NCBI GenBank assembly: GCA_051011595.1
Contig: JBPCTQ010000063.1
Span: 1-7,090, forward strand
Direction: 5' to 3'
Origin: JAOUEE01 sp051011595
Lineage (GTDB): Bacteria; Actinomycetota; Acidimicrobiia; Acidimicrobiales; SHLQ01
DNA: 7,090 nucleotides
Made by a program: the position numbers and the translations under genes. Below, in pieces: positions 4,798 through 7,090 of this stretch. Position 1 is the first letter of the stretch; each line of letters begins with the position of its first letter. Below the pieces are notes generated by a model, which saw only the letters and a program-made list of their open reading frames with translations, was not told the origin of the DNA and ran no database searches.

Positions 4798-6063
4798 ATG
4801 CCAGCAGTGACGGTCACCAGCAGGGTCGAAGAGGCTCACGAACGGTTGCTGGCGGCTGCGCTCGAGCTTGGTGCCGCCGGGCTCGATGGGGATGGTCTGG
4901 AACCGCTGGTTGGGTTGGTGCGCCAGGTCGAACGTGATTGTGTCGGTTTGTTGGTTGCGGTGGCCCGGATCGCCGAGGCTCGTGCCGTCGATGGTGGCGG
5001 GGCGCCGGTGGAGGATGTCTTGGCTGATCGAGACAGCGTGACGCCGGCTCGGGCCGCGGCCGATGTTGCTCGGGCCAGGGTGGCCGGTCGTTTCCCGGTG
5101 CTGGCCGTCTCCATCCGCGCCGGTGAGGCGCGGCCGGACAATGTTGATGTGTTGGCCCGGATGTGTGACCGGATGACCCCAGCGGAGGTCGATGTCCTGA
5201 TCAGCTCGGACTCCGTGATCGCGGCTGCGGCGGAGCGGCTGGGGGCCGACAGTTTCCGCCGCAAGATCCATCGGCTCCGAGACCGGATTCGCGCCGACCA
5301 CGGCCACACCGCCGCCCAACAGGCCGCGAAGGAGACCATGGCTCGTGTCTGGCCCAGTCGAGACAACCAGACGTATCGCCTGTCGGCGGTGTTCGATGTG
5401 TTGCAGGGCGCCGCCGTGCGCCAGGCCCGGTCGCACCAGAAACGGGTACTGGCGGAACAGCTCGGCTCCGACCATGAGCTCTCCACTGACCAGGTTGCCG
5501 CCCAAGCGTTGGCCGATCTGGTGGTGCGGGGCGCCAACACCGAACCCACCCACCACAACACCCAACCCGTCATACACCTCAACGTGCTCACCGACGGCCA
5601 AACCCTCACCGCCGGGCGACATGAGCATTCGATCACTGAGACGGCCGACGGCCTACCGGTCACTCCGGGCACGATCGGTCGTTTGGCTTGTGATTGTGTG
5701 ATCCGCCGGGTCGACACCCTCGCCGACGGCAACGTCAACGTGTCTCGATCATCCCGGACCGCCACCGCCGCTCAGCGGGCCGCGTTGCGGGCCCTCTACC
5801 CCGGGTGTGCCATCTCCGGCGCACCCTGGTCCCAAGTCGAAATCCACCACCTCGTGTTTCGCGAACACGGCGGCCAGACGGTGCTCGAGAACCTGATCCC
5901 CATCTCCCGGCGATGGCACCACCTCATCCACGACAACGGCTGGCAACTCGAGATGCACACCGACCGCAGCCTCCACCTCACCCGACCCGACGGCACCCTC
6001 CACCGCCACATCCCACCCCCCACCAACGTCCTCACCCAACAAGACACCACCCTCGCCGCCTAA
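4798..6063 (+). CDS. DUF222 / HNH endonuclease-like protein (13E12 repeat family)
   Basis: 421 residues. The N-terminal and central part is an Ala/Arg/Val-rich helical DUF222 region (about 10-300). The C-terminal part is an HNH-type domain (about 330-382) with IHH (349-351), GG near 358, ENL (364-366), and HHLIH followed by GW (374-382). Such proteins are common and often multi-copy in actinobacteria. Nuclease activity is presumed but the cellular role is unknown. Compared with the usual family pattern, only Cys337 of the expected zinc-binding cysteines is kept; the sites before IHH (SQVEIHH) and in the usual LCxxHH (here ISRRWHH) are replaced. The ATG at 4798 was chosen because it lies 7 nt after a -10 element. 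An in-frame ATG at 4777 lies inside the SOS box and is unlikely. Base composition shifts along the gene, from G/T-rich to very C/A-rich on the coding strand near the 3' end. It may be an accessory or mobile-type gene. Confidence 0.88.
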   Translation: MPAVTVTSRVEEAHERLLAAALELGAAGLDGDGLEPLVGLVRQVERDCVGLLVAVARIAEARAVDGGGAPVEDVLADRDSVTPARAAADVARARVAGRFPVLAVSIRAGEARPDNVDVLARMCDRMTPAEVDVLISSDSVIAAAAERLGADSFRRKIHRLRDRIRADHGHTAAQQAAKETMARVWPSRDNQTYRLSAVFDVLQGAAVRQARSHQKRVLAEQLGSDHELSTDQVAAQALADLVVRGANTEPTHHNTQPVIHLNVLTDGQTLTAGRHEHSITETADGLPVTPGTIGRLACDCVIRRVDTLADGNVNVSRSSRTATAAQRAALRALYPGCAISGAPWSQVEIHHLVFREHGGQTVLENLIPISRRWHHLIHDNGWQLEMHTDRSLHLTRPDGTLHRHIPPPTNVLTQQDTTLAA

Positions 6064-6119
6064 CCACCCACCACCTCTTGCCACTTCCCCCCAACGCCAC
6101 ACAACCCGGGCGCACGCAA

Positions 6120-6134
6120 CCCCCACTACGGGGG
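6120..6134 (+). terminator. GC hairpin after the DUF222/HNH gene
   Basis: CCCCC-ACTAC-GGGGG forms a 5-bp stem with a 5-nt loop, 57 nt after the stop at 6063, in the 159-nt gap between two convergent genes. There is no T-run. The rest of this gap is C/A-rich and shows no open frame or repeat that I can support. Confidence 0.25.
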
Positions 6135-6222
6135 CGCTGCCAGCCACCCGCACCTGCTACTTGACAACCAAACCGACGCCCGGGCCCTGGGGCCGGAATG
6201 CGCCGAAGCCTTCCCGGACCGA

Positions 6223-6915
6223 TCAGCCAGTACCCGGGTCAGGCGGACCGGCGCTGGTGTAGCGGGTGCCGGGCGGGTCGACGGCCCAGGTTGGGGACTG
6301 CTCCCACTGGTCCTCGTAGACCAGCTCCGACAGTGGCCGCCGGCGAACCGGGCCATGACCACCTTCGGGATGGCCCAGGGTGACCGTGCCGGCGATGAAC
6401 ACATCGTCGGGGATGGCGAGCACTGCCCGTAGTTCGTCCTCCACCGGCGCCTGCCAGGTGGTGAGTGTGCCGCCCAGGCCGATGGCGCGGGCCGCCAGCA
6501 GCAGGTTCTGCACGGCCGGGTAGACCGACGCACCCTCATAGGGGTGGGGCGGCCGGTAACGGACGGCGCAGGGCAGGATCACCACCGGGATCTCCTCGAA
6601 CCGGTCCACGTAACGATCCAGGGTGGCCGCCGTGCGGGCCTTGGGTGAGTCGGCCTTCGATCCCGACCCGGTGTCGTAGCCGTCACGGCGTCGTTTACCG
6701 GCCCACAGGGCCCGGGCCCCCTCACCGATGATGGCTTTGGCGTGGTGGGCCTGCGGACTGTCCCGCAACACGACGAACCGGAACGGCTGTCGGTTCGATC
6801 CCGACGGGGCCCGGCTGGCGGCGAACAACACGGTGGCCAGCTGTTCGTCGGTCACCGGCTGGGTAGTGGTGCGACGGATGGCCCGGGTGGTGGCGATGCC
6901 CTCGAGCAGATCCAT
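6223..6915 (-). CDS. Nitroreductase-family FMN-dependent oxidoreductase
   Basis: 230 residues, a usual length for single-domain members of this flavin fold. The family binds FMN as a dimer and uses NAD(P)H to reduce nitro compounds, quinones or other electron-poor substrates; the substrate here cannot be told. Visible features are an N-terminal TTRAIRR (9-15) and the FMN-contacting SRAPSGSNRQPFRFVVL (34-50). Further on are ASVYPAVQNLLLAARAIGLGG (129-149) and VTLGHP (178-183), followed by RRRPLSELVYEDQW near the end, typical of actinobacterial members. The ATG at 6915 begins 1 nt after the stop of the upstream regulator-like gene, with GGCGGGG inside that gene as a possible ribosome site, so translation is probably coupled. 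The protein ends in a Gly/Pro-rich tail. It is convergent with the DUF222 gene. Confidence 0.9.
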   Translation of the reverse strand: MDLLEGIATTRAIRRTTTQPVTDEQLATVLFAASRAPSGSNRQPFRFVVLRDSPQAHHAKAIIGEGARALWAGKRRRDGYDTGSGSKADSPKARTAATLDRYVDRFEEIPVVILPCAVRYRPPHPYEGASVYPAVQNLLLAARAIGLGGTLTTWQAPVEDELRAVLAIPDDVFIAGTVTLGHPEGGHGPVRRRPLSELVYEDQWEQSPTWAVDPPGTRYTSAGPPDPGTG

Positions 6916-6916
6916 C

Positions 6917-7090
6917 TCAGGCCCCGCCGTCGCCGAGCGGCAGGGGTTCGGTGAGGAGCTGGCTCACGAAGGCGGCCACGCCATTCGAGGTGCGGACCCG
7001 GAAGTCGTCGTCGTGGGCCGGATCACCCGACTCCATCCATCCCAGCACGGCAGTCACCAGGATGCTGGTGGCCAAGCGGGTGCTCCACTG
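6917..7090 (-). CDS. C-terminal end of a probable TetR/AcrR-type regulator (runs off right edge)
   Basis: Only the last 57 codons are visible; the N-terminal DNA-binding part lies outside the window. The visible segment is a helix (STRLATSILVTAVLGWME), then GDPAHDDDF, then another helix (VAAFVSQLL), ending in a short Gly-rich tail. This resembles the final ligand-domain helices of TetR-type repressors. Its direct coupling to the nitroreductase fits a regulator controlling a redox enzyme, a common pairing. With no helix-turn-helix in view the family call is tentative. The stop TGA at 6919-6917 is 1 nt before the nitroreductase ATG. Confidence 0.5.
   Translation of the reverse strand, partial: QWSTRLATSILVTAVLGWMESGDPAHDDDFRVRTSNGVAAFVSQLLTEPLPLGDGGA

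Noticed and set aside
4693..5765. Long minus-strand open frames across the DUF222 gene
   Set aside because: They are shadows of the DUF222 coding frame and show no recognisable protein features.
4798..6063. DUF222/HNH gene as part of a new defence or mobile system
   Set aside because: It stands alone: there is no partner gene, no flanking repeat or attachment site, and no recombinase in the window. SOS control of this family is already known.
6178..6194. GCCCGGGC palindrome and a nearby GGCCC/GGGCC repeat
   Set aside because: It is short, purely GC, has an unworkably small loop in the second case, and is expected by chance in this composition.
1..7090. CRISPR array, tRNA, rRNA or insertion sequence
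   Set aside because: No regularly spaced repeats, cloverleaf, rRNA-like sequence or transposase was seen on either strand.

Overview
The window is about 7.1 kb of high-GC bacterial chromosome. It is probably from an actinomycete (Actinomycetota), possibly of the class Acidimicrobiia. Four things support this: strong G/C preference at third codon positions, a gephyrin-like molybdotransferase (Glp/MoeA) near a GlpR-like membrane protein, a DUF222 (13E12-repeat type) HNH protein, and a LexA/SOS box of the mycobacterial type (TCGAAC-N4-GTTCGA). The lineage is inferred, because no marker gene is present.

Layout. 1-458 (minus): the first part of a GlpR-like membrane protein that runs off the left edge. 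577-1071 (minus): moaC. 1201-1692 (plus): a small secreted protein of unknown function. 1702-2685 (minus): moaA. 2745-3959 (minus): glp/moeA. 4054-4629 (minus): plsY, the acyl-phosphate glycerol-3-phosphate acyltransferase. 4798-6063 (plus): a DUF222/HNH protein behind a near-ideal SOS box. 6223-6915 (minus): a nitroreductase. 6917-7090 (minus): the C-terminal end of a probable TetR-type regulator that runs off the right edge.

How the genes fit together. MoaA and MoaC carry out the first committed steps of molybdenum cofactor synthesis (GTP to cyclic pyranopterin monophosphate). Glp/MoeA inserts molybdate at the end of the pathway. In Corynebacterium, Glp also works in cell division through its membrane receptor GlpR. 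Here a GlpR-like gene lies in the same neighbourhood as Moco genes and the phospholipid-synthesis gene plsY, so the cluster may join cofactor synthesis to envelope and division functions. The secreted-protein gene on the opposite strand splits moaA from moaC.

Regulation. Five genes (plsY, glp, moaA, moaC and DUF222/HNH) have a TANNNT hexamer ending 6-8 nt before the chosen start codon. This is the geometry of an actinobacterial -10 element driving a leaderless transcript. In the DUF222/HNH gene the SOS box fills the space between the candidate -35 and -10, so LexA could repress it directly. The small secreted protein instead has an ordinary GGAG ribosome binding site. The nitroreductase starts 1 nt after the regulator's stop codon, so those two genes are probably co-transcribed.

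No tRNA, rRNA, CRISPR array, insertion sequence or prophage was seen. No intergenic gap exceeds about 170 nt. I do not see a multi-gene undescribed system. The most interesting signals are the promoter geometry and the Glp/GlpR context.
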